Shown here one piece after another: positions 16,917 through 25,866 of a DNA stretch of 55,359 bases (its first letter is position 1; every line of letters starts with the position of its first letter). Source of the DNA: an uncultured Lachnospiraceae bacterium (GTDB lineage Bacteria; Bacillota; Clostridia; Lachnospirales; Lachnospiraceae); the NCBI GenBank assembly GCA_947037115.1, contig CAMQTN010000011.1, positions 1 to 55,359 on the forward strand. The letters are read 5' to 3'. Made by a program: the position numbers and the translations under genes. Below the pieces are notes generated by a model, which saw nothing but the letters and a program-made list of their open reading frames with translations, ran no database searches and had not been told where the DNA came from.

Positions 16917-18380
16917 TCACATATCCTCTTCACACATTTCCAGCGCTTTGATAACCGCCCTCGCTTTGTTGATGCACTCCTGAAATTCTTTCCCCGGCTC
17001 AGAGTCCGCCACAATACCGGCTCCGCTTCTGACAAACACCCGCCCGTTTTTCCGATAGGCAATGCGGATGGCGATGCAGGTATCCATATTGCCGGTAAAA
17101 TCGATATAGCCGATGGCGCCGCCGTAAATGCCACGCTTGTTATTTTCCAGTTCCCCGATCAGCTGACATGCCCTGATTTTCGGCGCGCCCGATAAGGTCC
17201 CCGCAGGCAGCACCGCCTCGATGGCATGAAGCGCGTCAAACTCCTCCCTGATCTCTCCCCGCACCGTGGAACCGATATGCATCACATGAGAGTAGCGCTC
17301 AATGGAATGGAGCTTCTCTACTTTTACCGTACCAAACTTACTGATTTTCCCCAGATCATTGCGGCCAAGATCCACCAGCATGTTGTGCTCCGCCAGCTCC
17401 TTATCATCCGCCAGAAGCTCTTCCTCAAGCCTTTTGTCTTCCTCCTCCGTCTTTCCCCGCGGCCTCGTCCCTGCCAGCGGAAAAGTGTGGAGCACGCCGT
17501 TTTCCAGTTTCACCAGCGTCTCCGGGGAAGCTCCCGCCACCTCCACATCCGTGCCCGAGAAATAAAACATATAAGGCGACGGATTCATGGTTCTGAGCAC
17601 CCGGTAAGTATTTAACAGACTTCCCTCAAAGGGCGCTTCCAATCTGTTAGAAAGGACAATCTGAAAAATATCGCCCTCTCTGATGTGCCGCTTTGCTTTC
17701 TCTACAATCTCACAGTAGGCCTCCTCGTCAAACAGGGGTGTCACTTCGCCCAGAAGCCGCCCTTCCGGTTCCTGTTTCTTCTCGCCTGTGCGAAGCAGAT
17801 CGGCAAGCTGTTTCAGCTCTCTTACCGCCTTGTTGTAGCCAGTCTCTCCATCCTTCAGGGGCATATTTACCATCAAAATAATTTTCTGTCGGAAATTGTC
17901 AAAGGCAATCACCTTGTCAAACAGCATCAGATCCACGTCCTTAAACGCCTCCGTATCCTTCACACCCACCCGGATCGACGGCTCGCTGTAACCCAGATAA
18001 TCATAGGAGAAATATCCGACCAGCCCGCCGGTAAAGGAGGGCAGATACGCAAACCGCGGGCTCTTATATTCCGCCAGAATCTGCCGCAGATAAGCGGATG
18101 GGTCATCCGTCTGAAACGTGAGATCCCCGGCCTTCATCTCCCCGTCCAGACAGGTGATCTCCATCTTTGGGTCAAAACCCAGAAAAGTGTAACGCCCCCA
18201 CTTTTCCTTCTCAGCCACCGACTCCAGCAGATAGCAGTGGTTGGACACATTCTTCAGTATTTTAAGCGCCTCGATAGGGGTGCAGATGTCGGAGAGCATT
18301 TCACAGCTGACCGGAACCACCTTGTATGCCCCGCCTGCGGCAATTTTCTGGATTTCCTCTATGGATGGTAAAAACTTCAT
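16917..18380 (-). CDS. trpE: Anthranilate synthase component I
   Basis: Converts chorismate and ammonia to anthranilate, the first committed step. The start at 18380 has AAAGGAG 7 bases upstream; the longer open frame back to 18470 has no ribosome site. The 487 residues include the N-terminal Trp-binding element LLES in YLLESVAEKEKWGRYTF, implying feedback inhibition, and the chorismate-binding C-domain with FPLAGTRPRGKTEEED, SGAPKIRA and GGAIGYI. The gene is first in the operon behind a long leader with a T-box. Confidence 0.97.
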   Translation of the reverse strand: MKFLPSIEEIQKIAAGGAYKVVPVSCEMLSDICTPIEALKILKNVSNHCYLLESVAEKEKWGRYTFLGFDPKMEITCLDGEMKAGDLTFQTDDPSAYLRQILAEYKSPRFAYLPSFTGGLVGYFSYDYLGYSEPSIRVGVKDTEAFKDVDLMLFDKVIAFDNFRQKIILMVNMPLKDGETGYNKAVRELKQLADLLRTGEKKQEPEGRLLGEVTPLFDEEAYCEIVEKAKRHIREGDIFQIVLSNRLEAPFEGSLLNTYRVLRTMNPSPYMFYFSGTDVEVAGASPETLVKLENGVLHTFPLAGTRPRGKTEEEDKRLEEELLADDKELAEHNMLVDLGRNDLGKISKFGTVKVEKLHSIERYSHVMHIGSTVRGEIREEFDALHAIEAVLPAGTLSGAPKIRACQLIGELENNKRGIYGGAIGYIDFTGNMDTCIAIRIAYRKNGRVFVRSGAGIVADSEPGKEFQECINKARAVIKALEMCEEDM

Positions 18381-18435
18381 GGAATACTCCTTTCTGATCC
18401 TGCTTCTATAGCCGTCTCCGACAGTCCTGCCCCAC

Positions 18436-18555
18436 GCATAAGCAGACTCAAGATGCTGCGCATCTTTCATTCGCGTTGCTCGTCATAAGCAACTGACAAC
18501 ATGCTTTCACGCAAGCATGCGCATGTTTGCCAGTCACTTCTGACTCTGCTTATGC
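18436..18555. repeat. Nested palindromic element between T-box and trpE
   Basis: Outer arms GCATAAGCAGACTC (18436-18449) and GACTCTGCTTATGC (18542-18555) pair with one mismatch. Inner arms AACTGACAACATGC (18491-18504) and GCATGTTTGCCAGT (18521-18534) also pair. The 120-base block would form a long hairpin in the trp leader after the T-box terminator. It looks like an interspersed palindromic repeat or small MITE and has no ORF. Confidence 0.55.
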
Positions 18556-18559
18556 ACGC

Positions 18560-18840
18560 AAAATAAAACGCCCTCAACAGACTCTTTCCGAAAATCTGTC
18601 AAGGACGAATCGTAATCAATCCGCGGTGCCACCTTGCTTCACGGCATGTACCGTGCTCTTACAGGATACCAACATATCCCCGGCCTCTGACGCGGGCCCT
18701 GCGTTGCAGAATACTCTGCGCTGTCGCGCATTTGACTGCACCCTCAGCGGTCCATTTGATGACTTGTTTCTTACCTGACTCTCAGCAACACAGGCTCTCT
18801 GTAAAGGCATCATCACCGTTATCTCCGCTTCAACGGTTTA
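18560..18840 (-). promoter_or_regulatory. T-box leader, tryptophan-specific
   Basis: The minus strand has the T-box pattern: a stem I distal part with AGAGAGCC and GCTGAGAGTCAGG, a specifier TGG (18754-18752) in AAATGGACCGCTGAG, the antiterminator core AAGGTGGCACCGCGG (18635-18621), and a terminator in which CGTCCTTGACAGA (18607-18595) pairs with TCTGTTGAGGGCG (18581-18569) before TTTTATTTT. Uncharged tRNA-Trp should pair with TGG and stabilise the antiterminator, switching on trpEGDCFBA. The TGG specifier agrees with the operon. Confidence 0.93.
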
Positions 18841-18858
18841 CCTTGTTAAATTGGTTAT

Positions 18859-18887
18859 AGAATACCACTTGGGAGAAAGGGTGTCAA
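18859..18887 (-). promoter_or_regulatory. Promoter of the trp operon
   Basis: Perfect TTGACA (18887-18882), 17-base spacer, TATTCT (18864-18859). Transcription starts just before the T-box and just after the stop codon of the upstream DUF4143 gene. Confidence 0.85.
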
Positions 18888-18898
18888 GGGCAACTTTT

Positions 18899-20254
18899 TT
18901 AAAGCCCCGATAAATCCACCTGATAGATCAAATGCTCGGGAATCTCCTCCTTCTTATAAAACATGACCAGATACCACGGCAGGTAAACGATCCTGTCCTC
19001 TTTCGCTACATTTGACCGGCAAAATACCATACATTTCCCGAATTTCCAGTTATCCACTGCGGTCATACGATGCAGGGCCGGATGCTTTTTATAGTCTCCT
19101 CCTGATTTCACTTCTACAAGATCAACCGCCATCCCTCTCTGTACCACAAAGTCAATTTCTCCTGTCTTTTTCGAATCATAATAATGTAAGTCGTAGCCAT
19201 TGCAAATTAACTGCTGGGCTATCATATTTTCCAAAATACTTCCCATATTGATGTCCAGTTCTCCCTGTAAAATGGAAAACTGTATATTCTCCATACAAGC
19301 TGCACACAACAATCCCGTGTCATTCATAAACAGCTTAAACAGGTTCCTTTTTTCATTGAGCTGTAAGGGCGGCTGCGGCTCTCTCACATTATAACAGGGC
19401 AAAGCAACCCCCGCGTCCGCAAGCCAGTTAAAGCTGTCTTCATATCGCTGCTGTCTTCCATGAGGATCAATCGCCGTTAAAATAAATCTTCTGTTTTTTT
19501 CATTTAATTGAGAAGGAATACTGTCAAAGATAGCTTTCGCCTTCTGTCTGTCATTTCCAACGGCATATTTTGCTATATCCAGTCTGTACAATTCCAAAAT
19601 ACTGCGCTGATTGCGAATGACTCTGGCAACATCATGTGTATCCACATAAATCTGCACATTTTCCGGCATACCGCCAATGATCATATAACTGTAAAAAAGC
19701 CTGTTCATCGTATCATGAACCGAATCTGATACCCGCGTGGTCTTTTCAAAACATTCCCGCAAATAATCGATCGTGTCGCTCTGCACGCCATTCGCCCAGA
19801 GAAACTCCTCAAAATCAAGCGGATACATTCGGTAAATTTCTTCAAAACCAACGGGATAAGATTGAATTTCCTGGTACCGCACGCCCAAAAGAGAACCCGA
19901 CTCTATATAGTCAAACCTGCCGTCTTCCACCAGAAACTTAATCGCTGATCTGGCTCTTGGACATTCCTGCACTTCATCCAGCAAAATCAAAGTCTCCCCC
20001 GGTTCCAAGGCTGTTTGCACATAGGCTGTGAGATTCGTAATAATCTCGTCCGCTGTAAGACGCCCATCGAAAATTGCCGCCGCTTTCTCATCGGTAACAA
20101 AATTAATCTCGACAAAATATGTGTACTCTTTTTTCCCGAATTCCCTTATCAATGTGGTCTTGCCGATCTGCCTTGCCCCCACAATGCAGAGCGCTTTTTT
20201 CACAGGATCTCTCTTCCAGCTCGACAACCTTTCATAGGCTTTTCTTCGCAGCAT
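18899..20254 (-). CDS. AAA ATPase with DUF4143 domain
   Basis: A 451-residue protein with an N-terminal AAA_14 ATPase: Walker A VGARQIGKTTLI near residue 26, Walker B TLILLDEVQECPRA near 105, and SGSLLGV. The C-terminal DUF4143 domain ends in a nuclease-like pattern GEIDFVVQRG...DLVEVKSGGD (Asp, then E-V-K), as in PD-(D/E)XK folds. Many copies of this family exist per clostridial genome and the biological role is unknown; they are often near mobile genes. GGAGAT precedes the start. Two identical 17-base direct repeats lie upstream, one on each side of a TATAAT. Confidence 0.85.
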   Translation of the reverse strand: MLRRKAYERLSSWKRDPVKKALCIVGARQIGKTTLIREFGKKEYTYFVEINFVTDEKAAAIFDGRLTADEIITNLTAYVQTALEPGETLILLDEVQECPRARSAIKFLVEDGRFDYIESGSLLGVRYQEIQSYPVGFEEIYRMYPLDFEEFLWANGVQSDTIDYLRECFEKTTRVSDSVHDTMNRLFYSYMIIGGMPENVQIYVDTHDVARVIRNQRSILELYRLDIAKYAVGNDRQKAKAIFDSIPSQLNEKNRRFILTAIDPHGRQQRYEDSFNWLADAGVALPCYNVREPQPPLQLNEKRNLFKLFMNDTGLLCAACMENIQFSILQGELDINMGSILENMIAQQLICNGYDLHYYDSKKTGEIDFVVQRGMAVDLVEVKSGGDYKKHPALHRMTAVDNWKFGKCMVFCRSNVAKEDRIVYLPWYLVMFYKKEEIPEHLIYQVDLSGL

Positions 20255-20295
20255 AAAATCTCCTTCCCCAGAATTTTATCACGGCCATATTTATG

Positions 20296-20378
20296 TTGTA
20301 ACATTTTTCTATCAATTATACAATATCTGTGCAACTTTTTTCTTCATTATTACTTCTTACTTTGTAACATTTTTCTAT
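20296..20378. repeat. Pair of 17-base direct repeats upstream of the DUF4143 ATPase
   Basis: TTGTAACATTTTTCTAT occurs at 20296-20312 and again at 20362-20378, same orientation, 66 bases apart (about six helical turns). A TATAAT on the minus strand lies between them, so they may be operator copies bound by a self-regulating protein. Confidence 0.5.
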
Positions 20379-20392
20379 TATCGAGCCAAACA

Positions 20393-20420
20393 ACAGGGGA
20401 CTGCAAAAGCAGCCCCCTGT
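20393..20420 (-). terminator. Terminator of purL
   Basis: ACAGGGGGCTGC (20420-20409) and GCAGTCCCCTGT (20404-20393) form a 12-bp stem with a TTTT loop and one wobble pair, followed by TGTTTGG, 27 bases after the purL stop. The T-tail is short. Confidence 0.6.
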
Positions 20421-20446
20421 ACCTGTTTTCCTATGTTGCAATCATT

Positions 20447-23400
20447 TTACTTGAAATACCCAACCCCGCTCTCAAAAATCTTCATATCCTGCTCACCGTA
20501 GATATTCACCGCCACAGCGTCCCCTCTTCTCTCGGAATGCGCCATCTTTCCCAGGATACGGCCATCCGGGGAGGTAATACCCTCGATGGACGCATAGGAA
20601 CCGTTGATGTTCCACTCCTCATCCATGGAAACATTGCCGTCGCAGTCCGCATACTGGGTAGCTACCTGCCCGTTTGCAAACAGCCTGTCGATCCACTCCT
20701 TCGGCGCGACAAACCTGCCCTCACCGTGGGAAGCCGGGTTTACATAAGTCTGGCCAAGTTCTGCTCCAGCAAGCCAGGGAGACTTGTTGGAAACCACCTT
20801 GAGGTAGGCCATCTTGGAAATATGACGGTTCACCGTATTGAAGGTCAGAGTCGGAGAGTCCTCCTCCTGCCCGCAGATCTCACCGTAAGGCACGAGCCCC
20901 AGCTTGATCAGCGCCTGAAAACCGTTACAGATTCCCAGCGCAAGGCCGTCCCGCTCGTTGAGCAGCTTCATCACAGCCTCCTTCATCTTCTCATTCTGAA
21001 AGGCCGTGGCAAAAAACTTGGCGGAACCGTCCGGTTCGTCACCCGCAGAGAAGCCGCCCGGGAACATAATGATCTGCGCCTGACCAATGGCCTGTCCGAA
21101 GGCTTCCACGCTCTCCCTGATATCCGCCGCGTTCTGATTTTTAAATACCTTCACAACCGCCTGTGCCCCTGCATTCTCAAATGCTTTCGCACTGTCATAC
21201 TCGCAGTTTGTACCCGGGAACACCGGGATAAATACAGTGGGCTTTGCCACCTTATTCTTACACACATAAACTTTGTCCGCGCGATACACAGGGGAAGCGA
21301 CCGGGCTCTTATCCTTGCCTGCCGTGTAGGGGAATACCTTGTCCAGTTTGGACTTCCACGCCTGCAGCGCTTCCTTCTGTTCCAGTTTCATGGAACCATA
21401 ACTGAACACGCCGTCTGCGGTCACCGTACCGATCTCCTCATAATCGATCCCCAGCGTCTTTAAGCGGTGCACCTCTTTTGCCGGCATCTCCGCCACAATA
21501 TCACCAAGGCCGTTGTCAAAGAGCGATTCCGCCTTATAGGAGGAATCCACCGCCACACCCAGACCGTTGCCGAATGCCATCTTGCTTATGGCCGCCACCA
21601 CACCCTTAGCATCCAGCGCGTAAGCCGCCACGATCTTTCTTTTCGTCATTTTGACGGGTATTCCTTTTATGATATCTGTGTCAGTATACTCTGACATCAA
21701 TGTCATAATCTGATCATAGAGTGTCATCACTTTTTCATAAACCGGAAGGTCATATTCATCCCGTGCGATACGGAACCGCACGAGCCTGTCACCCGGATAT
21801 TTTAACTCGGGGGTCACAATATTACCGCTCTTATTCACATTCACCGCAAAGGATACCAGCGTAGGCGGCACATCGATATCGTTAAAAGTGCCGGACATGG
21901 AATCCTTGCCTCCTATGGAGGGCAGGCCGTACTTCATCTGGGCGTCGTATGCGCCGAGAAGAGCCGAAAAAGGCTGGCTCCAGCGGGAGGGTTCCCCGCT
22001 CATGCGTCTGAAATACTCCTGGAAGGTAAATCGGATCGTCCTGTAGTCTCCGCCGTTTGCCACAATCTTCGCCATAGACTCTGTCACCGCATAAACTGCG
22101 CCGTGGTAAGGGCTCCAGCTGGACAGATAGGGGTCAAATCCATAGCTCATCATGGTTACGGTGTCTGTCTTTCCCTCCAGAGTGGGGAGCTTGGCCACCA
22201 TAGCCTGCGTTTCGGTCAGCTGGTACTTGCCGCCATAGGGCATATACACGCTGCCAGCGCCGATGGATGCGTCAAATATCTCCACCAGTCCCTTCTGGGA
22301 ACACACGTTTAAATCATTTAACTGTGCCAGCCACGCCGCCTTCACATCCCCTTTTGCAAGCGCCTCCGCCACAGGCGCCGCCGTCTTCTTAAAGTAGTTT
22401 TCTTTCTCCTCGGGGATCTCCACATGGACATCGGTCTCCTGATGGGCGCCGTTGGTGTCAAGGAACGCTCTGGACAGATCCACGATTTTTCCCCCGCGCC
22501 ATTTGAGCACCAGTCTGGGTTCCTTCGTAACAATAGCCACGGGAACCGCCTCCAGATTCTCCTCCGCGGCATAACCAAGGAAGGTATCTACGTCCTTCGG
22601 GGACACCACCACCGCCATGCGCTCCTGAGACTCGGAAATCGCCAGCTCCGTGCCGTCCAGACCCGCATATTTCTTCGGCACCTTGTCCAGATCCACCACC
22701 AGACCGTCCGCCAGTTCACCGATGGCAACGGACACCCCGCCCGCGCCAAAGTCGTTACACTTCTTAATCAGACGGCTCACTTCCTCGCGCCGGAACAATC
22801 TCTGAATTTTTCTCTCCGTGGGCGCGTTACCCTTCTGCACTTCCGCACCGCAGGTGTCGATGGACTTCTCCGTGTGCACCTTGGAGGAACCCGTTGCGCC
22901 GCCGCAGCCGTCGCGCCCGGTTCTGCCACCCAGCAGAATGATGATATCATCCGGATCGGAATTTTCTCTGATCACATTTTTTCTCGGAGCCGCGCCCATG
23001 ACTGCACCGATCTCCATACGCTTCGCCACGTAATTCGGATGATAGATTTCTTTGACCAATCCGGTCGCTAATCCAATCTGGTTACCGTAAGAAGAATAGC
23101 CGTCCGCCGCACCGCGCACCAGCTTTTTCTGGGGCAGCTTTCCCTTTAAGGTTTCCGCCACCGGGACAGTGGGGTCCGCCGCGCCGGTCACGCGCATCGC
23201 CTGATAGACATAACCTCTTCCGGAAAGGGGATCGCGGATCGCGCCGCCAAGGCAGGTGGCCGCACCGCCGAAAGGCTCGATCTCCGTGGGATGGTTGTGG
23301 GTCTCGTTCTTAAAGAACACCAGCCACTCCTCCGTCACAGGGCCGTCCCCGTAATCCATCTCCACAGGCACCACCACGGAGCAGGCGTTGATCTCGTCGG

Positions 23401-24292
23401 ACTCCTCCATATCGTCAAGTTTTCCGTCCTTCTTTAGCTTCCGCATCGCCATCAGCGCCAGATCCATCAGGCAGACAAACTTGTCCTCTCTGCCGCTGAA
23501 AACCTCATCCCGCACATGAAGATAATCCTGATAGGTCTTCTCTATCGGCTCCCGGTAACGTCCCTCCCCGAAGCTCACATTCCTAAGCTCCGTGGAAAAG
23601 GTAGTATGACGGCAGTGATCGGACCAATAGGTATCGAGCACCCGGATCTCCGTCATGGTAGGATCCCTGTGCTCCTCACCGCTGTAATAATTCTGAATAT
23701 GCTGAAAATCCCTGAAAGTCATGGCTAGACCCAGAGAGTCATAGAGCGTTTTCAGCTCTTCCTCCGGCATGGTGGAAAAGCCCCCAACAACCGCCACATC
23801 CGCAGGCTCCTCATAGGCAAACGCCAGCGTGTCAGGCTTCACCATGCCGGTCTCCCTGGAATCCACCGGATTGATGCAGTACGCTTTGATCCGCGCAAGT
23901 TCCTCGTCCGTGATATTTCCATTGACCATATAAGTCACTGCGGTCCTGATGATCGGCTCTTCATCCTCCTTCAAAAACTGCACGCACTGCACGGCAGAGT
24001 CCGCCCTCTGATCAAACTGCCCCGGCAGAAATTCCACCGAAAACACCCGGCCGTTCTCCGGAATGTCAATGTTCTCCCGGTATAAAGTGTCCACCGGCGG
24101 TTCCGAAAAGATTGTCCGACAGGCTCTCTCAAAAACTTCGTCCGAAATATTTTCCACATCGTAACGGATAAAGACACGCACCTGTTCCACGCTCGTTATC
24201 CCCAGAAAGCTCTCGATCTCCTCTTTCAGCTCCTTTGCCTTAACCGCAAAGGGTTCCTTCTTCTCCACATAAATCCTTCTGACGTCTCCCAT
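20447..24292 (-). CDS. purL: Phosphoribosylformylglycinamidine synthase, long form
   Basis: Fourth step of purine synthesis: FGAR + glutamine + ATP to FGAM. The 1281-residue protein joins the synthetase (N-terminal PurS-like part, linker, two AIRS-like halves) with a C-terminal glutamine amidotransferase. Visible markers are RVLDTYWSDHCRHTTF, FKNETHNHPTEIEPFGGAATCLGGAIRDPLSGRG read in short pieces, GIGGKDSM-type SIGGKDSMSG, and the glutaminase segments FIPVFPGTNCEYD and ALGICNGFQAL with its nucleophile Cys. Clostridia often use this fused form instead of PurL/PurQ/PurS. No other pur gene is nearby. An AAGGAG site stands before the ATG. Confidence 0.96.
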   Translation of the reverse strand: MGDVRRIYVEKKEPFAVKAKELKEEIESFLGITSVEQVRVFIRYDVENISDEVFERACRTIFSEPPVDTLYRENIDIPENGRVFSVEFLPGQFDQRADSAVQCVQFLKEDEEPIIRTAVTYMVNGNITDEELARIKAYCINPVDSRETGMVKPDTLAFAYEEPADVAVVGGFSTMPEEELKTLYDSLGLAMTFRDFQHIQNYYSGEEHRDPTMTEIRVLDTYWSDHCRHTTFSTELRNVSFGEGRYREPIEKTYQDYLHVRDEVFSGREDKFVCLMDLALMAMRKLKKDGKLDDMEESDEINACSVVVPVEMDYGDGPVTEEWLVFFKNETHNHPTEIEPFGGAATCLGGAIRDPLSGRGYVYQAMRVTGAADPTVPVAETLKGKLPQKKLVRGAADGYSSYGNQIGLATGLVKEIYHPNYVAKRMEIGAVMGAAPRKNVIRENSDPDDIIILLGGRTGRDGCGGATGSSKVHTEKSIDTCGAEVQKGNAPTERKIQRLFRREEVSRLIKKCNDFGAGGVSVAIGELADGLVVDLDKVPKKYAGLDGTELAISESQERMAVVVSPKDVDTFLGYAAEENLEAVPVAIVTKEPRLVLKWRGGKIVDLSRAFLDTNGAHQETDVHVEIPEEKENYFKKTAAPVAEALAKGDVKAAWLAQLNDLNVCSQKGLVEIFDASIGAGSVYMPYGGKYQLTETQAMVAKLPTLEGKTDTVTMMSYGFDPYLSSWSPYHGAVYAVTESMAKIVANGGDYRTIRFTFQEYFRRMSGEPSRWSQPFSALLGAYDAQMKYGLPSIGGKDSMSGTFNDIDVPPTLVSFAVNVNKSGNIVTPELKYPGDRLVRFRIARDEYDLPVYEKVMTLYDQIMTLMSEYTDTDIIKGIPVKMTKRKIVAAYALDAKGVVAAISKMAFGNGLGVAVDSSYKAESLFDNGLGDIVAEMPAKEVHRLKTLGIDYEEIGTVTADGVFSYGSMKLEQKEALQAWKSKLDKVFPYTAGKDKSPVASPVYRADKVYVCKNKVAKPTVFIPVFPGTNCEYDSAKAFENAGAQAVVKVFKNQNAADIRESVEAFGQAIGQAQIIMFPGGFSAGDEPDGSAKFFATAFQNEKMKEAVMKLLNERDGLALGICNGFQALIKLGLVPYGEICGQEEDSPTLTFNTVNRHISKMAYLKVVSNKSPWLAGAELGQTYVNPASHGEGRFVAPKEWIDRLFANGQVATQYADCDGNVSMDEEWNINGSYASIEGITSPDGRILGKMAHSERRGDAVAVNIYGEQDMKIFESGVGYFK

Positions 24293-24346
24293 CTGTTTTC
24301 TCCTTATTCTCTTATGTCTCAGAAGCTGTAATCCATGGCAATACCA

Positions 24347-24370
24347 GACGCAGGCTGCCGAGCCTGCGTC
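24347..24370. repeat. Perfect hairpin between tetR and purL
   Basis: GACGCAGGCT (24347-24356) and AGCCTGCGTC (24361-24370) form a perfect 10-bp stem with a GCCG loop. It overlaps the tetR stop codon and has no T-run, so it is a weak terminator candidate or an attenuating/processing hairpin ahead of purL. Confidence 0.55.
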
Positions 24371-24953
24371 AGATTTCCGTAATCAGTCCCTGCATAATAT
24401 AAAGCAGCTGTTCATCCACCATCTTCTCCGTGATCCCGAAGGTCTGCCCGTTGATCTTCAGTCCCTCCAGCACAAACATAATATTTGCCGCCGCCCCCTT
24501 GGGGTCCTCGCAGTAAAACTCCCCACTGGCAATTCCAGCCTCAATCAGCTTCTCAATCACTCTGACACCTGCGTCAAACCTCCTGCGAAGCATATTGTTC
24601 TTATCGGTCGGCTTATGGGCAAAGAAATATTCATAGACTGCTACAGTCAAATTATCCTTATTCTGTAGCAGCTCCTTTTTCTGCTCTTTCAGGAAGAGTG
24701 TCAAAATATCAGCCGCCGTACCGCCCTTTTCTATTCTTTCCGAAAAGACGTCGTCCGTCTCTTCCGCCTCCATCTGCAGCACTTCCAGCAAAATCTGATC
24801 GGTGCTGTCGAAATACAGATACAGCCCGCCCCTGCTGATTTCGCAGGCCTCCACAATATCCTTCATGGTCACGCTCTTGTAGCCCTTCTCCACGAACACC
24901 TTCCTTGCCGTTTCCAGTATGTACTTCTTTTTCTGTGCTGATTTTTCTCCCAT
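24369..24953 (-). CDS. TetR-family transcriptional regulator
   Basis: A 194-residue repressor-type protein. The N-terminal helix-turn-helix is clear: ILETARKVFVEKGYKSVTMKDIVEACEISRGGLYLYF (residues about 11-48, quoted in parts). The C-terminal ligand domain is helical and not specific. Its effector is unknown. It lies 76 bases upstream of purL on the same strand and downstream of a conserved unknown gene. Neither neighbour indicates its target; TetR proteins often regulate themselves and adjacent genes. Confidence 0.9.
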   Translation of the reverse strand: MGEKSAQKKKYILETARKVFVEKGYKSVTMKDIVEACEISRGGLYLYFDSTDQILLEVLQMEAEETDDVFSERIEKGGTAADILTLFLKEQKKELLQNKDNLTVAVYEYFFAHKPTDKNNMLRRRFDAGVRVIEKLIEAGIASGEFYCEDPKGAAANIMFVLEGLKINGQTFGITEKMVDEQLLYIMQGLITEI

Positions 24954-25011
24954 CGTCTCTTTATCTCCCTAAACAAGTATCTTTCGGTGTCGTTTTCGCT
25001 GCGTCCTCATC

Positions 25012-25530
25012 CTACTTTTTCTCCTTTGCCGTATTGACCACCCTGGTCTGCACCGGATGATCCCAAAAATCCAGATTTTCCTTCATTTTAGAAATTGCGG
25101 CCAGAAAGACGCCGTTCTCCACCGCCTCTGACCACTTTCTCCCCTTAGTCATCCCCTCCATCACATAACGGGACAAAATCGCCTTCAGCACATCCATCTC
25201 CTTAATGCTCGCCCGTTTGACCGCTGCAAGTTCATCCTCAGCACTGCGGATCCTGCAGCGGCTATAGACATATCTGTAGTTCCGGTCCATAAGCTTTGTC
25301 CTCTGCGCTTCCTTGACAAAGCCCAGCAATGTACTGTCATACACGGGAAAAGAGATCGAATGCTCCTGAATCCCCGATCCCGAATAACTCTGCTGCACGC
25401 TCGCCCCCTTTTTGCTCTCCAGCCAGGGCACATAACGCGCCAGCCTTTCCACATCCGCCCTGTACTCATTTACCACCTGCTGTCTGTAGGCTATATCGCT
25501 CTCTGTCTGTATTTTATCCATATCTGTCAT
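25012..25530 (-). CDS. Conserved protein of unknown function
   Basis: A 172-residue soluble protein, not assigned to a family. It has a helical N-terminus (YRQQVVNEYRADVERLARYVPWLESKKG), a central segment EHSISFPVYDSTLLGFVKEA, and a C-terminal helical part with MDVLKAILSRYVMEG and WSEAVENGVFLAAISKM. No signal peptide or membrane segment is visible. GTG-ATG occurs at the start; the ATG at 25530 with GGAAGAGAG is preferred. It is 58 bases upstream of tetR, probably one transcript. The composition looks like a genuine conserved gene, not a shadow. Confidence 0.7.
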   Translation of the reverse strand: MTDMDKIQTESDIAYRQQVVNEYRADVERLARYVPWLESKKGASVQQSYSGSGIQEHSISFPVYDSTLLGFVKEAQRTKLMDRNYRYVYSRCRIRSAEDELAAVKRASIKEMDVLKAILSRYVMEGMTKGRKWSEAVENGVFLAAISKMKENLDFWDHPVQTRVVNTAKEKK

Positions 25531-25576
25531 CACTCTCTTCCGTTTTCAGTTCTCTCTTAGTTACCACCGTTTTAAA

Positions 25577-25728
25577 AGTTAAATCGGAAATTTTTACTCC
25601 TTTTCAAGGCGAGGCTGCGAAGCAGTCCCCGTGGAGTTAAAATCGAAGATTTTTACTCCGACTCCCGACAAGGCTGTCATTTTTTATTGTAGCATAAATT
25701 TGAAAAAAGTACAGGGTAAAAAAGTACA
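25577..25728. promoter_or_regulatory. Divergent control region with hairpin repeats and 12-base direct repeats
   Basis: The 336 bases between the divergent genes at 25530 and 25867 hold no ORF. They contain two copies of a ~24-base unit (25577-25600 and 25635-25659). The second is part of a 12-bp hairpin GGAGTTAAAATC-GAA-GATTTTTACTCC. There are also two copies of AAAAAAGTACAG (25703-25714 and 25717-25728 region) next to a TACAAT -10 box on the minus strand. They look like regulator binding sites. Confidence 0.4.
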
Positions 25729-25866
25729 GTATTGAAAATATATAGAAACCCTCGTTCCTCCTGGTCTCCTGGCCAGTCATTTTATTGACTTTTTCCACAA
25801 GAAGGCATAAGATAGAGACAGGGTTTTGTAATAATTTGTATAATTGTATAAGGGGGTACTGTTTTT

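Noticed and set aside
20015..21463. Plus-strand open frame of 482 codons
   Set aside because: It runs opposite the C-terminal part of purL and the start of the DUF4143 gene. No domain or ribosome site supports it.
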